Shown here: one piece after another, positions 32,945 through 42,255 of the stretch
How the letters are laid out: each line of letters starts with the position of its first letter
How positions within the stretch are numbered: the stretch's first letter is position 1
Assembly (NCBI RefSeq): GCF_024722015.1
Contig: NZ_JANQBD010000017.1
Coordinates: 143,307-207,306 of the forward strand
Reading direction: 5' to 3'
Source: Paenibacillus radicis (ex Xue et al. 2023)
GTDB taxonomy: Bacteria; Bacillota; Bacilli; Paenibacillales; NBRC-103111
DNA length: 64,000 nt
Notes under the pieces: generated by a model
Told to the model about the DNA's origin: nothing
The model's database searches: none
The model's input: the letters and a program-made list of their open reading frames with translations, nothing else
Program-made: the position numbers and the translations under genes

Positions 32945-34879
32945 TTATTTATCTGCATCCCGGTTCCACAAATGCCTGAGCTCCTCACTCGTTTGCAGCA
33001 ATTGTTCAAGCATGCCCTCGGCTTCCACACGTCCGTCCTTCAGCACGATGATATGGTCTGCATGCGTCAGCGCAGCCTTGCGGTGCGAGATCACCAGGCA
33101 GGTCGCCTTTCGATGCTCATAAAGGCGCTCCCACAGCTTGCGCTCGGTCTCGACGTCCAGTGCGCTGGACAAGTCATCAAACACGAGCAGCTCCGCATTG
33201 CGCACGAACATACGCGCCGCGGCTGTTCGCTGTGCTTGGCCGCCGGACAGCTTCACTCCACGCGGTCCGATGACCGTGTCCATGCCATGTTGCAGCATGG
33301 CAATATCGGGCTCCAGCACGGCAGCATATACCGCCGCCTCAAGCTGCGCTTTATCCTCCTTGAGGCCAAGCAGGATGTTATTTTGCAGCGTGTCGCTGTA
33401 CAGTCGTGGCACCTGTGGAGTATAAGCGCTGTGCGGCGGAATGAAGAACTCTCCTGGCTGCTCAATCCTCTTCCCGTTCCAACGAATATCGCCTTGATCC
33501 ATAGGCAGCAGCCCCAACAAGGTGCGGACCAGGGTTGTTTTACCCGAACCTATCCTCCCTGTAATAACTGTAAAAGAACCTTCCGGGATGCTTAGGTTTA
33601 TCCTCTCGATGCCGCGTCCGGTTTCTGGATAACGATAGGACAGCTCCCGTACCTCCAGCAAGCTAAGGCTTCCGCCACGATCCGCAACATCGGATAGTAC
33701 TTCTAATCCATTGCTCTTCGCCCACGGCTCATTAGCTTTTGCTCTCTGCCTTACAGCAGCTATTGACTGTTGCACCTCAGCTTGAGCACCAGCCGCCCCA
33801 ACCTCATCCTCAGTCCGGCCAATTAATGGCTCATCTCTGCTCTGCCGCTTCTCGAAGCCTTCGTAAGCATCAGGCAACTTAGCATCCTTTCTTAAATATA
33901 ACGGATGAGGTTCCGTTAATTTCTTTTCATCCGTCCCTTGCATTAATGAAGCTAATCGTTCTTTAGCTACCGTGCTTTGCTTAAAGTAGGTTAAAAATTT
34001 GCCGAAGTTTTGGATGAACTGCGTAACGAACGTTAAATAGTAGACGAATAAGGCAAAATCTCCGACAGTAAAGCTTCCGTCCCGCATAGACTGTGCAGCG
34101 AGCAGCAGTATAAAGCCCGTACCAATATTAACTGTATTGGAGAACACGGAGTCTAGTGATTGCGTCAGCAGCTTATCCTTCAGCATCGCTTGACGACGGT
34201 TATCGTTCAGCTTCCTGAACCGATCGATTACCCTGTCTTCAGCCCCGGCAACCTGAATGGATTGCACGCTGTTGAACATCTCGCTGATCGCCCCGGTCAC
34301 CTGGCTAGTAGCCTCCCGGCTTGCGGCACGATACTTTTGCAGCCAAGTAGTTGACGCCTGAGCAATTGTCACAACTACTACAAGCGGCAAAAACACCCAC
34401 ACAGTCATCGTTGCATTAATTCCATATAAGATATAAAAGGAAACCGCAGCGAAGATTGTCATCCCAAAAGAGTCTACAGACCAGCTGACTGTCTCCTCCA
34501 CCTGATCCACATCATCGCGAAAGTTGCTAATTGCTTCACCGGGCGAGCACGGAATTGCCTTCGCACCCGGTTCCTTAAGAATATGATTCAGCATATTTCT
34601 GCGTAACAGCGAACCGATACGGAAACGAAAGTTAACATCCGTAATAAACCCAAATAATATCATTATCACTCGTCCAAGGGCGGACGCAATTAGCAAAGCG
34701 ATTAATGTCCACTCACTGAACTCATAAGCTGCGTTACCCGACAGCGTATCGAAAAATTGCTTAGTGATCCAACCCGGCACTATCGGAGCGAGGTAAATGA
34801 GAGACCATGCGACAGCATTTAGGACATACAAGCCTATACGGTAACGGGTTAATTTCAATAAGAACGCAAAGGTACTCAT
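32945..34879 (-). CDS. ABC exporter half-transporter (degenerate-site subunit)
   Basis: The 644-residue protein has a six-helix exporter domain and an ATPase. Its Walker A is GRIGSGKTT and its signature is LSGGQAQRTAA, but Walker B reads LLVFDDLSS, with Asp in place of the catalytic Glu. An unusually long linker of about 90 residues, rich in charged residues, joins the two domains (about residues 315-405). The start ATG overlaps the stop of the upstream subunit gene by four bases (ATGA), so translation is coupled and the two probably form a heterodimer. Substrate unknown. Confidence 0.85.
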   Translation of the reverse strand: MSTFAFLLKLTRYRIGLYVLNAVAWSLIYLAPIVPGWITKQFFDTLSGNAAYEFSEWTLIALLIASALGRVIMILFGFITDVNFRFRIGSLLRRNMLNHILKEPGAKAIPCSPGEAISNFRDDVDQVEETVSWSVDSFGMTIFAAVSFYILYGINATMTVWVFLPLVVVVTIAQASTTWLQKYRAASREATSQVTGAISEMFNSVQSIQVAGAEDRVIDRFRKLNDNRRQAMLKDKLLTQSLDSVFSNTVNIGTGFILLLAAQSMRDGSFTVGDFALFVYYLTFVTQFIQNFGKFLTYFKQSTVAKERLASLMQGTDEKKLTEPHPLYLRKDAKLPDAYEGFEKRQSRDEPLIGRTEDEVGAAGAQAEVQQSIAAVRQRAKANEPWAKSNGLEVLSDVADRGGSLSLLEVRELSYRYPETGRGIERINLSIPEGSFTVITGRIGSGKTTLVRTLLGLLPMDQGDIRWNGKRIEQPGEFFIPPHSAYTPQVPRLYSDTLQNNILLGLKEDKAQLEAAVYAAVLEPDIAMLQHGMDTVIGPRGVKLSGGQAQRTAAARMFVRNAELLVFDDLSSALDVETERKLWERLYEHRKATCLVISHRKAALTHADHIIVLKDGRVEAEGMLEQLLQTSEELRHLWNRDADK

Positions 34880-36627
34880 GCCAGCATCTCCTCCATTCCA
34901 ACCTGAAGCATATGGCTGTAGCGGGAATGATTATCTGCCGCCAAGCGGGCTCTATCCCCGAATTCAATCATTCGTCCTTGTTCGAGAATGAGGATGTTGT
35001 CTGCCCTTTGTATCGTGGCCAACCTATGAGCAATTACAATACAGGTACGATTAACCAACAAGCGGCTGATCGCCTTCTCCATCTTTTGCTCGGTTGCCGG
35101 GTCCAAGCGGGAGGACGCTTCATCCAGAATAATCAAACCGGGATCGGATAGAAACACACGGGCAAATGATACAAGCTGCGCTTCCCCTGCGGATAATCCT
35201 CCCCCGCCCGATTCCAAGCGGCTATCAAGTCCTGCCGGCATAGAATGAAACCATTCCCCGAGCCCCAGTTCCTCAAGCACACCGATAATTTTCTGATCTT
35301 GAATATCTTCTTGAAAGAAGGTCAAATTATCCCGAACCGTCCCTTGGAAAATTTCTATATTTTGCGTAACCAGCCCTACTCGGTTCCTTAATTCCTGCAA
35401 AGTCGTATCTCGAATATCGACCCCTTCCAGATGGATCCCCCCCATGCGCGGATCATAAAAGCGCAGCAGCATTCGTGCTAGAGTTGTTTTTCCGCTACCG
35501 GTTCTTCCCAGCACGCCAAGCACCTTTCCGCGTTCCAAACGAAAATAAATATCCTGCAATGTGGTCAGTTCGTCTTCATAGCCGAATTCTACATGATTGA
35601 ACTGTACGGACAGCGGACCGGCAGGAAGCGGTACACCGACTCCATCTCTTATCGCCGATTCCGTCTGCAGCAGCTCCCGTATCCTCACGATACTGGCATC
35701 CGCTTTCTGTAAATCCTCCATCTCTGTGCGGATCTTCTCAATCGGTTTAGCCATCAATTCCGTATAATAAAAGATCATGTACACGGTTCCAAGTGTGATT
35801 GCTCCTTGCTTCCACAGCACGGCGCTAATGGCAAACGCCACCGCGCTGCCGATCGTAAACACAACCAATGTTGTAATCCACATAGATGCCCAGCCAAGGA
35901 ACGCTTTAATACGCAGTGGCAGCCATTCGCGGATTAATGAATAGAACCGGTGCATAACGTAGCCTGTTGCTCCGTTCGCCCGCGTATCTTCAGTCCCTTC
36001 CAAATGTTCGCCGAGAAAGCCATAGAAGCGCGAGCTCATCGCTCTCATATTCCCCCAATGGGGTACCGCAAATTGACGTATGTATTGGATAGCATAAATG
36101 GCAAAAATAACGAACAACGTCATGCTGATGCCAACAAGCCATCCTTCCCGGAACAATAAAACAAGCATTCCTGCAACCAATAGAAGATTGCTTAACAGAG
36201 AAACTACAAAGTTGGAGAAAAAGTTAGCCAGATTGTTAATATCGCCATCCACTTTTTCGATTATGGCGCCGGATGTATGCGATTTATGAAAGGTCATATC
36301 GAGCTTCATACAGTGAGCCGCCACATCGCCTCTTAGCCTGTTTGTCGCGACCCAACCTATGTTCTCGCCTATGTAGGTTGCAAGTACCGTTAAGCCCTGA
36401 TGGATCAATGAAACTACAATAAACAGTCCTGCGGCATATAACAGAGGCTCATTGCTGTCCTGTGTTTTTGCTGTATCAATAAAATAACGAATAATTTGCG
36501 GGTTAATCAACTGCATGGCGATGCCAGAAACCAGAAGCACCGATAACCAAATGATGCTTTTGCGCTGAGGCCGCAAATAATTAGACAGCAGTCTTGTATA
36601 TTCATTCAGCGGTATTTTGCGGTTCAT
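34876..36627 (-). CDS. ABC exporter half-transporter (catalytic subunit)
   Basis: The 583-residue protein has an exporter membrane domain and an ATPase with Walker A GRTGSGKTT, a variant signature LSAGEAQ, Walker B IILDEASSRLD with intact Glu, and the switch His in VIAHRLA. It complements the next gene's Asp-substituted site. I start at ATG 36627 behind GGGAGGAGTGA. With the downstream gene it forms a two-gene export operon; what it exports is not predictable. Confidence 0.87.
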   Translation of the reverse strand: MNRKIPLNEYTRLLSNYLRPQRKSIIWLSVLLVSGIAMQLINPQIIRYFIDTAKTQDSNEPLLYAAGLFIVVSLIHQGLTVLATYIGENIGWVATNRLRGDVAAHCMKLDMTFHKSHTSGAIIEKVDGDINNLANFFSNFVVSLLSNLLLVAGMLVLLFREGWLVGISMTLFVIFAIYAIQYIRQFAVPHWGNMRAMSSRFYGFLGEHLEGTEDTRANGATGYVMHRFYSLIREWLPLRIKAFLGWASMWITTLVVFTIGSAVAFAISAVLWKQGAITLGTVYMIFYYTELMAKPIEKIRTEMEDLQKADASIVRIRELLQTESAIRDGVGVPLPAGPLSVQFNHVEFGYEDELTTLQDIYFRLERGKVLGVLGRTGSGKTTLARMLLRFYDPRMGGIHLEGVDIRDTTLQELRNRVGLVTQNIEIFQGTVRDNLTFFQEDIQDQKIIGVLEELGLGEWFHSMPAGLDSRLESGGGGLSAGEAQLVSFARVFLSDPGLIILDEASSRLDPATEQKMEKAISRLLVNRTCIVIAHRLATIQRADNILILEQGRMIEFGDRARLAADNHSRYSHMLQVGMEEMLA

Positions 36628-36665
36628 GCTCTCACTCCTCCCTTGAAAAAAAGCGTATGGATGTA

Positions 36666-36712
36666 ACTTTAGTGGATGCTGCAAGCCGCGTCAATGGATT
36701 TATTGGAATAAA
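36666..36712 (-). promoter_or_regulatory. Promoter and palindrome of the ABC exporter operon
   Basis: On the minus strand TTGACG (plus 36689-36694) and TAAAGT (plus 36666-36671) are 17 bases apart. Just upstream lies the palindrome TTTATT-GG-AATAAA (36699-36712), a possible regulator site. Confidence 0.45.
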
Positions 36713-37076
36713 CCTATTATAATGAGATATTTTTCTAATATTCCACGTACTCGACTTATTATGACAATTCATGCTAAGCAACTTGATTTTTCAATAGAAT
36801 TTAATAAGACATTATACCTAAATTTAGTCATTTAACAAAGTTTATAGTGAAATATTAGTAGATTTGATTTACACTATTTACAATACGATATTTACCTTCG
36901 CTTCTATGAATAGACATAAAGAACCATTTTTTACCTTTTTTCACTTCCTACTCATCGCACTTCTTTCCTACCACCATTCATAGCACCCTTATAGCTTTAT
37001 ACCATTAACAGTCCTATAGCACCGTTTAAATCAGTAATTAAAGATGAACCTGCTGGAAGGAGATACGGAAGTTGAA
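36713..37076. other. AT-rich gap between ABC operon and CheY-like gene
   Basis: No gene is seen. The sequence is very AT-rich and must hold the promoter of the CheY-like gene. TATAGCACC motifs recur near 36980 and 37015, without a clear -35/-10 pair. Confidence 0.4.
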
Positions 37077-37424
37077 ATGGCAAAAGTTATGGTTGTCGAG
37101 CAATACAAACCGATTCGTTGTTTATTAAGAACCGTTCTGACCTCTGTCGGACATGAGGTAGTAGTTGAGGTCTCTAACGGCCCCGATGTGCTATCGACCT
37201 TTCATTCCTTACTCCCGGATATCATCTCCATGGATATGCGTCTTCCTTCTATGGATTGTTTCGAACTGCTTAAACAAATTAAAAGCACAAATCCTAACAC
37301 TCGTATCGTAGTCTACTCATCTGATATCCATTCCGCGGATGTCGAAATGGCTATTTCCTGTGGTGCCCATGTTGTATTTGATAAACCGTTTGATATCGAT
37401 GATTACTTAAAACATTTCCAATGA
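37077..37424 (+). CDS. Stand-alone response-regulator receiver domain
   Basis: The 115-residue protein is a CheY-like domain without an output domain. The phospho-acceptor is Asp in DIISMDMRLPS, the switch Ser is in VVYSSD, and the conserved Lys is in VFDKPF. The acidic pocket, normally a pair of Asp after the first strand, reads VVEQ here, which could weaken Mg binding. The start is uncertain: AAGGAG at 37055 is rather far from ATG 37077, and ATG 37044 has no site. It precedes the LTA-synthase-like gene, which has its own promoter. No histidine kinase is nearby. Confidence 0.75.
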   Translation: MAKVMVVEQYKPIRCLLRTVLTSVGHEVVVEVSNGPDVLSTFHSLLPDIISMDMRLPSMDCFELLKQIKSTNPNTRIVVYSSDIHSADVEMAISCGAHVVFDKPFDIDDYLKHFQ

Positions 37425-37463
37425 TAGTGTTTACATTTTCTATGTAATGCTTATACGACTCCG

Positions 37464-37472
37464 TGCTATAAT
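37464..37472 (+). promoter_or_regulatory. Extended -10 promoter of the LTA-synthase-like gene
   Basis: TGC-TATAAT is an extended -10 element. It lies downstream of the first possible ATG (37447) and so supports a start at 37510. Confidence 0.6.
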
Positions 37473-37509
37473 AGGATCATTCATTCAAGAATGGGAGTCG
37501 AGTTCGTCT

Positions 37510-39108
37510 ATGTGGTTCAAGAAATACCATCCTATGCGTATAACTACTTTGATTGCAGCCACCGTGCTATTATTATTTCTCGAGACGTCAGACTCCGGAA
37601 TTGCGCCAATCCGTCCTGTAGAGCTTCAAACTACTCCTTTAACGGATTGGAGCAAGGAAGAGCTTTCCCGCAAGCCCAATGTAATTGTGGTACTTAGCGA
37701 AGCCTTTTGGGATCCTACTCAAATCGAAGGGCTCAAGTTTAGCCGTGATCCTATCCCTACCTTCCATGCACTTCAAAATAAATATACGAACGGTAAAATG
37801 CTATCGCCGCAATTTGGCGGTGGAACCGCTAATGTAGAGCTTGAGGTGCTGACCGGAAATTCCATGCGTTTTTTACCGGAAGACTCCATTGCTTATGAGA
37901 CCGTTATAAAGCATGATGTTGACTCTCTGGCCAGTATTTTATCCCGTCAAGGGTATACATCAACAGCCATAACCCCATTTCACAACTGGTATTTTGACAG
38001 CTTGAATGTATATCGCCGTTTTGGCTTTACCCGTTACATTAGCATGGAATTTTTTAATCCGAATGAATTCGTGGGACCTTATATAGGCGATCATGCCGTA
38101 GCTAAACGAATCATTGAAGAAACCGAGCGAAGCCAAGGGCCTGATTTTATTTTTGCAAATACTATGGAAAATCATTACCACTACTGGTCGAACAAATTCA
38201 AACGAAATACCATCAATATAAAAGGCAATGTATCCGGCGAGGCCCTCGACATTTTGGAAACCTATGCGCAAGGAGCTAGCGGAGCCGATTCCATGCTTCA
38301 GGAGCTGGTTGAGCATTACAGCCAGGTCAAGGAGCCGACGATTATCGTCTTTTTTGGGGATCATCTGCCTTTTTTAGAGAACGATTATTATGTTTACAAG
38401 GAAACCAAGTATATTCAAAGTGAGGACGAGCCGGATTTTTTGCAAAAAACACATAATGTACCGCTGCTCATCTGGAATAACTATTTGCCTGAAGGAAAGG
38501 ACAATTTATATATAAGCCCATCCTTTCTAAGCCCCTATATACTGGAATTGGCGAAGCTAAAAGGCAGCGATTACACCGATTTTCTGTCCAGGCTGTCGAA
38601 GCAAATCCCGATTATTCCGCCAAAGCCCTATTATGAAGCCATGCATATACGCGAATCCGATCTAACTGAGTACGAGCAATGGCAAAATAGGATACTAGCA
38701 GGAACAAATACCTCGGATTCCGAATATGACGGCTCTGATGAATTAGCTGAATTGAAGAAGCCATTGGCCGAAACCTTTACATTAGGCTATGGAGATCCGA
38801 TCATTCAGTCCGTCTCGCCAGAGGTGCTTCTACGGCTGCAAACCGGAGAGAAGCTGATTGCTGATCTATTGAAAAAGACGATTACCATTAAAGGCGGCCG
38901 TTTCGGTATAGGCAGTGTAGTCTTTGCGAACGGCAAACCGCTGGAAACATCCTGGCAAACCGAGGAAAGCTTATCCGCTGTAATCCCTAAAGAACTGCTA
39001 AGGAAGCCGGGTAAGCTTGAGCTTCAGGTTCGAGTTATGGACGAGAAGGAAAATGTCCTTGCACAATCCAGGTCCGTTGAATTGCCCATAAAAGATAAAC
39101 AGCCCTGA
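37510..39108 (+). CDS. LTA-synthase-like sulfatase-fold protein with C-terminal beta domain
   Basis: The 532-residue protein has a single membrane helix (about residues 9-26), then a sulfatase-fold domain of the lipoteichoic acid synthase family. Candidate active-site residues are Glu in VVLSEAFWD, the nucleophile Thr in FGGGTANVELE, His in MENHYHYW and Asp-His in FFGDHLPF. Family members usually have five N-terminal helices. From about residue 430 a second domain resembles an IPT/TIG-type beta sandwich (TITIKGGRFGIGSVVFANG, KELLRKPGKLELQV). The start ATG 37510 lies after GGGAG with long spacing. It may transfer glycerol-phosphate or another phospho-group at the cell surface. Confidence 0.8.
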   Translation: MWFKKYHPMRITTLIAATVLLLFLETSDSGIAPIRPVELQTTPLTDWSKEELSRKPNVIVVLSEAFWDPTQIEGLKFSRDPIPTFHALQNKYTNGKMLSPQFGGGTANVELEVLTGNSMRFLPEDSIAYETVIKHDVDSLASILSRQGYTSTAITPFHNWYFDSLNVYRRFGFTRYISMEFFNPNEFVGPYIGDHAVAKRIIEETERSQGPDFIFANTMENHYHYWSNKFKRNTINIKGNVSGEALDILETYAQGASGADSMLQELVEHYSQVKEPTIIVFFGDHLPFLENDYYVYKETKYIQSEDEPDFLQKTHNVPLLIWNNYLPEGKDNLYISPSFLSPYILELAKLKGSDYTDFLSRLSKQIPIIPPKPYYEAMHIRESDLTEYEQWQNRILAGTNTSDSEYDGSDELAELKKPLAETFTLGYGDPIIQSVSPEVLLRLQTGEKLIADLLKKTITIKGGRFGIGSVVFANGKPLETSWQTEESLSAVIPKELLRKPGKLELQVRVMDEKENVLAQSRSVELPIKDKQP

Positions 39109-39133
39109 ACGGACATATCGGCTTAGCGATATC

Positions 39134-39160
39134 CAGTCCTTCGGGGCTTTCCTTTTTTAT
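39134..39160 (+). terminator. Terminator of the LTA-synthase-like gene
   Basis: AGTCC-TTCG-GGGCT is a tetraloop hairpin, followed by TTTCCTTTTTT. A GATATCG stem lies just upstream. Confidence 0.75.
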
Positions 39161-39180
39161 AAGCTTAGCTTGAGTTATCT

Positions 39181-40086
39181 TTAAGTCGGATCCAAGGGCT
39201 GTGGCTGAGACAAGTGACCTTTACGAAAGCCTGCGGGGGTAATTCCCTTGCTTTCCCGGAATATGCGGGCAAATGTGTTATATGAACCATAGCCTGTTTC
39301 CATAGCAATTTCAAGCACACTCATTTCAGTGGATATCAAAAGTCCGCAGGCTTGGCGTATTCGCACATCATGGACGAAGGTCACAAAATTTTGGCCTAAA
39401 GCTCTTTTGAACAGCTCGCTTAAATAAGGCACACTAAACCCAAACCGTTCGGCCAATCCGCTTAATGTCAAATCATCCCTGTAATGGTTATGAATATATT
39501 GAATAACCTGCCAAACACTGCTTCTCGGCTTCTTTCTAACATATGCATGGGCTGCTGCTGCTTCCTGCAGGCCAGGCTGCATACTTCTTCTGAGCCGGTC
39601 AAAGCGAACGAGCACCTCGGTCAGCTTGGCTTTGATTAATGAGTTCCTCCATGGCTCCGCACCTGAATACTCCGCACTTAGCTCCTCTAATACCGATTGA
39701 AACCTCCGCTGCTCTTCGGAATCCTCAACTTGAACAAATGACGGTAAATTAGCTTCCGCTGAATTCCAATCTATTCCTGGCAGCTGCTCGGCGGGACTGT
39801 ACAAATGAATGCCAAAATTGCAATTGAAAAGCTGCAGCGGCGAACCAGGATCTGAATGAATTTCATGGAACTGATATGGCATAACAAGAGTGAATGTTCC
39901 CGGAAGCATCAAATGCTTGACGCCATTAATAGTTTCAGAACCGCTGCCTTCAATAACATAGGAAAATTCCAAATAATCATGCCTGTGCGACTCAAAGCCA
40001 TTGACCAGTTGATTGACTTTAATATGAAAAGGCAGCTCCGAATCCATATTAGGGTAATGAGTTAAGTACTTGGGAACGACGGCCAT
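39181..40086 (-). CDS. AraC-family transcriptional regulator
   Basis: The 301-residue protein has an N-terminal cupin-like sensor (ESHRHDYLEFSYVIEG, MLPGTFTLVMPYQFHEIH) and a C-terminal AraC double helix-turn-helix (LAERFGFSVPYLSELFKRALG, ETGYGSYNTFARIFRESKGITP). I start at ATG 40086, preceded by AAGGGGAG; upstream ATGs lack a site. It is divergent from a Gfo/Idh/MocA and TIM-barrel gene pair that it probably activates. Confidence 0.88.
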   Translation of the reverse strand: MAVVPKYLTHYPNMDSELPFHIKVNQLVNGFESHRHDYLEFSYVIEGSGSETINGVKHLMLPGTFTLVMPYQFHEIHSDPGSPLQLFNCNFGIHLYSPAEQLPGIDWNSAEANLPSFVQVEDSEEQRRFQSVLEELSAEYSGAEPWRNSLIKAKLTEVLVRFDRLRRSMQPGLQEAAAAHAYVRKKPRSSVWQVIQYIHNHYRDDLTLSGLAERFGFSVPYLSELFKRALGQNFVTFVHDVRIRQACGLLISTEMSVLEIAMETGYGSYNTFARIFRESKGITPAGFRKGHLSQPQPLDPT

Positions 40087-40226
40087 TTTATTTACTCCCC
40101 TTGCCAGCTGAAAAAGTGGGATATCCGCCATAAAAAATGGCATGTATTTTATACGCTTACATTTTACTATAAAATCAAATACCGCAACATACCTTAAATC
40201 ATTTATTTTGGGAGGCCGTCATTACA

Positions 40227-41303
40227 ATGAGCACAACGGATAAAATCAGACTTGGAATCATCGGAGCAGGCAACATCGGAAACGTTCACATGAATATTTT
40301 TAAACAGCTGCCCGAGGATACGGTAATCGTCGCAACAACGGATACCTACTTGCCTCTAGCAGAAAAACGTGCAGCTGAGCATGGAATTCCCAAGGTATAT
40401 CCAACAGCCGATGAATTGATTGCCGATCCGGAAATCGACGCTGTTATCATCGGAGTTCCTAACCAATATCATGCTCCAATCGCTGTAAAAGCTTTGCAAG
40501 CAGGCAAGCATGTGCTGTTGGAGAAGCCAATGGCCATAGATGTACCGTCAGCTCGCGACATCGTACGGGCGCAGCGTGAAAGCGGTAAGGTTCTGATGAT
40601 TCCTCATCAAATGCGATGGGAATGGCTTCCTCTGCAAGTGAAAGAGCAGATTGATAAAGGTGCACTGGGGCATATTTACAATGCCAAGGTAGGCTGGTTC
40701 CGCCGCAAAGGTATTCCAGGCTGGGGCACTTGGTTTACTCAACGTGATGAGTCCGGCGGCGGCCCGCTGATTGATATTGGCGTACATATGCTCGATCTCG
40801 GCTTCTTTTTCCTTGGCGACCGCAAGCCTGTGTCCGTATACGGCTCCACCTATGCCGAATTCGGCCCCAAAAAACGCGGCATCGGCACATGGGGCACACC
40901 GAATTGGAATGGTCGATTCGATGTTGAAGACTTAGCTACAGCGTTAATCAAAATGGATGATGGCAGCACGCTCTCCTTGGAAGTTAGCTGGGCCGTTCAT
41001 ATGGATACGGATAGCCAGCATTTCATCCATTTGATGGGCTCGGAGGGGGGAGCTTCGATCCGCGGTAATGAAGGCAAGCTGCTTACCGAGACATTCGAGC
41101 GTGCAACGGAGGTGTCGCTGACTAAGCCTTCTAATGATGAAGGAGGACGGATACGTGTAAGCCGCCACTTCATTGAATGTATCCGCGAAGGCAAACAGCC
41201 TACTACATCGGCATTAGCCGGCTTCACTAACAATTTGATCCTCGATGCCATTTACGAGTCCTCCCGTACGGGACATGAAGTTATTTTGGATTGGACTATT
41301 TAA
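40227..41303 (+). CDS. Gfo/Idh/MocA-family oxidoreductase
   Basis: The 358-residue protein has an NAD(P) fold (LGIIGAGNIGNVH), the EKPMAIDV motif and a second-domain DIGVHMLDLGFF with the expected catalytic Asp/His region. It probably oxidises a sugar or cyclitol. The ATG at 40227 follows TGGGAGG. The gene is 41 bases before a TIM-barrel isomerase gene with which it should form an operon, opposite an AraC regulator. Confidence 0.9.
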   Translation: MSTTDKIRLGIIGAGNIGNVHMNIFKQLPEDTVIVATTDTYLPLAEKRAAEHGIPKVYPTADELIADPEIDAVIIGVPNQYHAPIAVKALQAGKHVLLEKPMAIDVPSARDIVRAQRESGKVLMIPHQMRWEWLPLQVKEQIDKGALGHIYNAKVGWFRRKGIPGWGTWFTQRDESGGGPLIDIGVHMLDLGFFFLGDRKPVSVYGSTYAEFGPKKRGIGTWGTPNWNGRFDVEDLATALIKMDDGSTLSLEVSWAVHMDTDSQHFIHLMGSEGGASIRGNEGKLLTETFERATEVSLTKPSNDEGGRIRVSRHFIECIREGKQPTTSALAGFTNNLILDAIYESSRTGHEVILDWTI

Positions 41304-41344
41304 TATATTTTTCAACAACTTCTATAAGGAGGCTTGAACCAACC

Positions 41345-42196
41345 ATGTTAAAAGGTCTTACAAGAGCTGGGCTCGGAAGCAATGTGGGCAATATCGAACA
41401 ATTCATTGAAGCTGCGGCTGCGCACGGCTTTGTTGCTGTTGCGGCAAGCGGCCAGGAGCTGGAAGAATGGATTGCAGCTAAAGGAATAGAAGCTGTCCGC
41501 GGCTTTCTGCAAGAGCACGGCGTACAAATCGGCACTATCGGATTATCCGTACAGTGGCGCGAGACAGAGGAAGAATTCGTTCGCGGCCTTGCACGGCTTG
41601 CCAAAGACGCTGAGGCGGCGGCGGCTGTAGGATGCACAGCCTGCGTCACTTATGTGCTTCCTTCTACTGATCAGGATGCCGCACATTTTACCGTATTGGC
41701 TACTCGCCGTTTGCGTACTTGCGCACAAATATTGGCACCATACGGAATTCAATTTGGCCTTGAATTTGTAGGGCCACATCATCTTCGAACCCGATGGAAA
41801 AATCCGTTCATCTGGGGACTGCAGGAAACGCTGGATTGGATAGACGCCATCGGTGAAAGCAATGTTGGACTGCTGTTCGACAGCTATCATTGGTACACTA
41901 ATGAGCTAGGTGTTGAAGATATACTTCGTCTAAAAGCAAGCCAGATCACTCTTGTGCACATCAACGATGCCCCAGACGTACCGGTAGCGGACGTTCTGGA
42001 TAACAATCGCCTGTTTCCTGGAGAAGGAGTGATCGATCTGGCAGGCTTCCTTCGTGCGCTGAAGCAAATTGGCTATACCAGAGTTGTAGCACAAGAAATT
42101 CTTACGCCTAAGCCGCTTGAGCAACCAACAGAGGAGCTGCTGCAGCGTTCACGTGATGCATTCCGCAACGTATACGCTGCCGCTGGATTAGAGTAA
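41345..42196 (+). CDS. Sugar phosphate isomerase/epimerase-like TIM barrel
   Basis: The 283-residue protein resembles the xylose-isomerase-like / IolE-IolI group. Likely metal ligands are Glu in GLEFVG, Asp-x-x-His in LLFDSYHWY, His in TLVHINDAPD and Glu in VVAQEIL. I use ATG 41345 after AAGGAGG. Together with the upstream dehydrogenase it likely processes an oxidised sugar or inositol intermediate. Confidence 0.85.
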   Translation: MLKGLTRAGLGSNVGNIEQFIEAAAAHGFVAVAASGQELEEWIAAKGIEAVRGFLQEHGVQIGTIGLSVQWRETEEEFVRGLARLAKDAEAAAAVGCTACVTYVLPSTDQDAAHFTVLATRRLRTCAQILAPYGIQFGLEFVGPHHLRTRWKNPFIWGLQETLDWIDAIGESNVGLLFDSYHWYTNELGVEDILRLKASQITLVHINDAPDVPVADVLDNNRLFPGEGVIDLAGFLRALKQIGYTRVVAQEILTPKPLEQPTEELLQRSRDAFRNVYAAAGLE

Positions 42197-42202
42197 GTAA
42201 GC

Positions 42203-42241
42203 AAAAACGACCATTTCTCGCAAAAGAGATGGTCGTTTTTA
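42203..42241. terminator. Bidirectional terminator
   Basis: The stem AAAAACGACCATTTCTC / GAGATGGTCGTTTTT separates convergent genes. Confidence 0.92.
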
Positions 42242-42255
42242 TTCTTACCTTGCCC

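Noticed and set aside
37447..37509. Earlier start of the LTA-synthase-like gene
   Set aside because: The ATG lies upstream of an extended -10 element and lacks a ribosome site.
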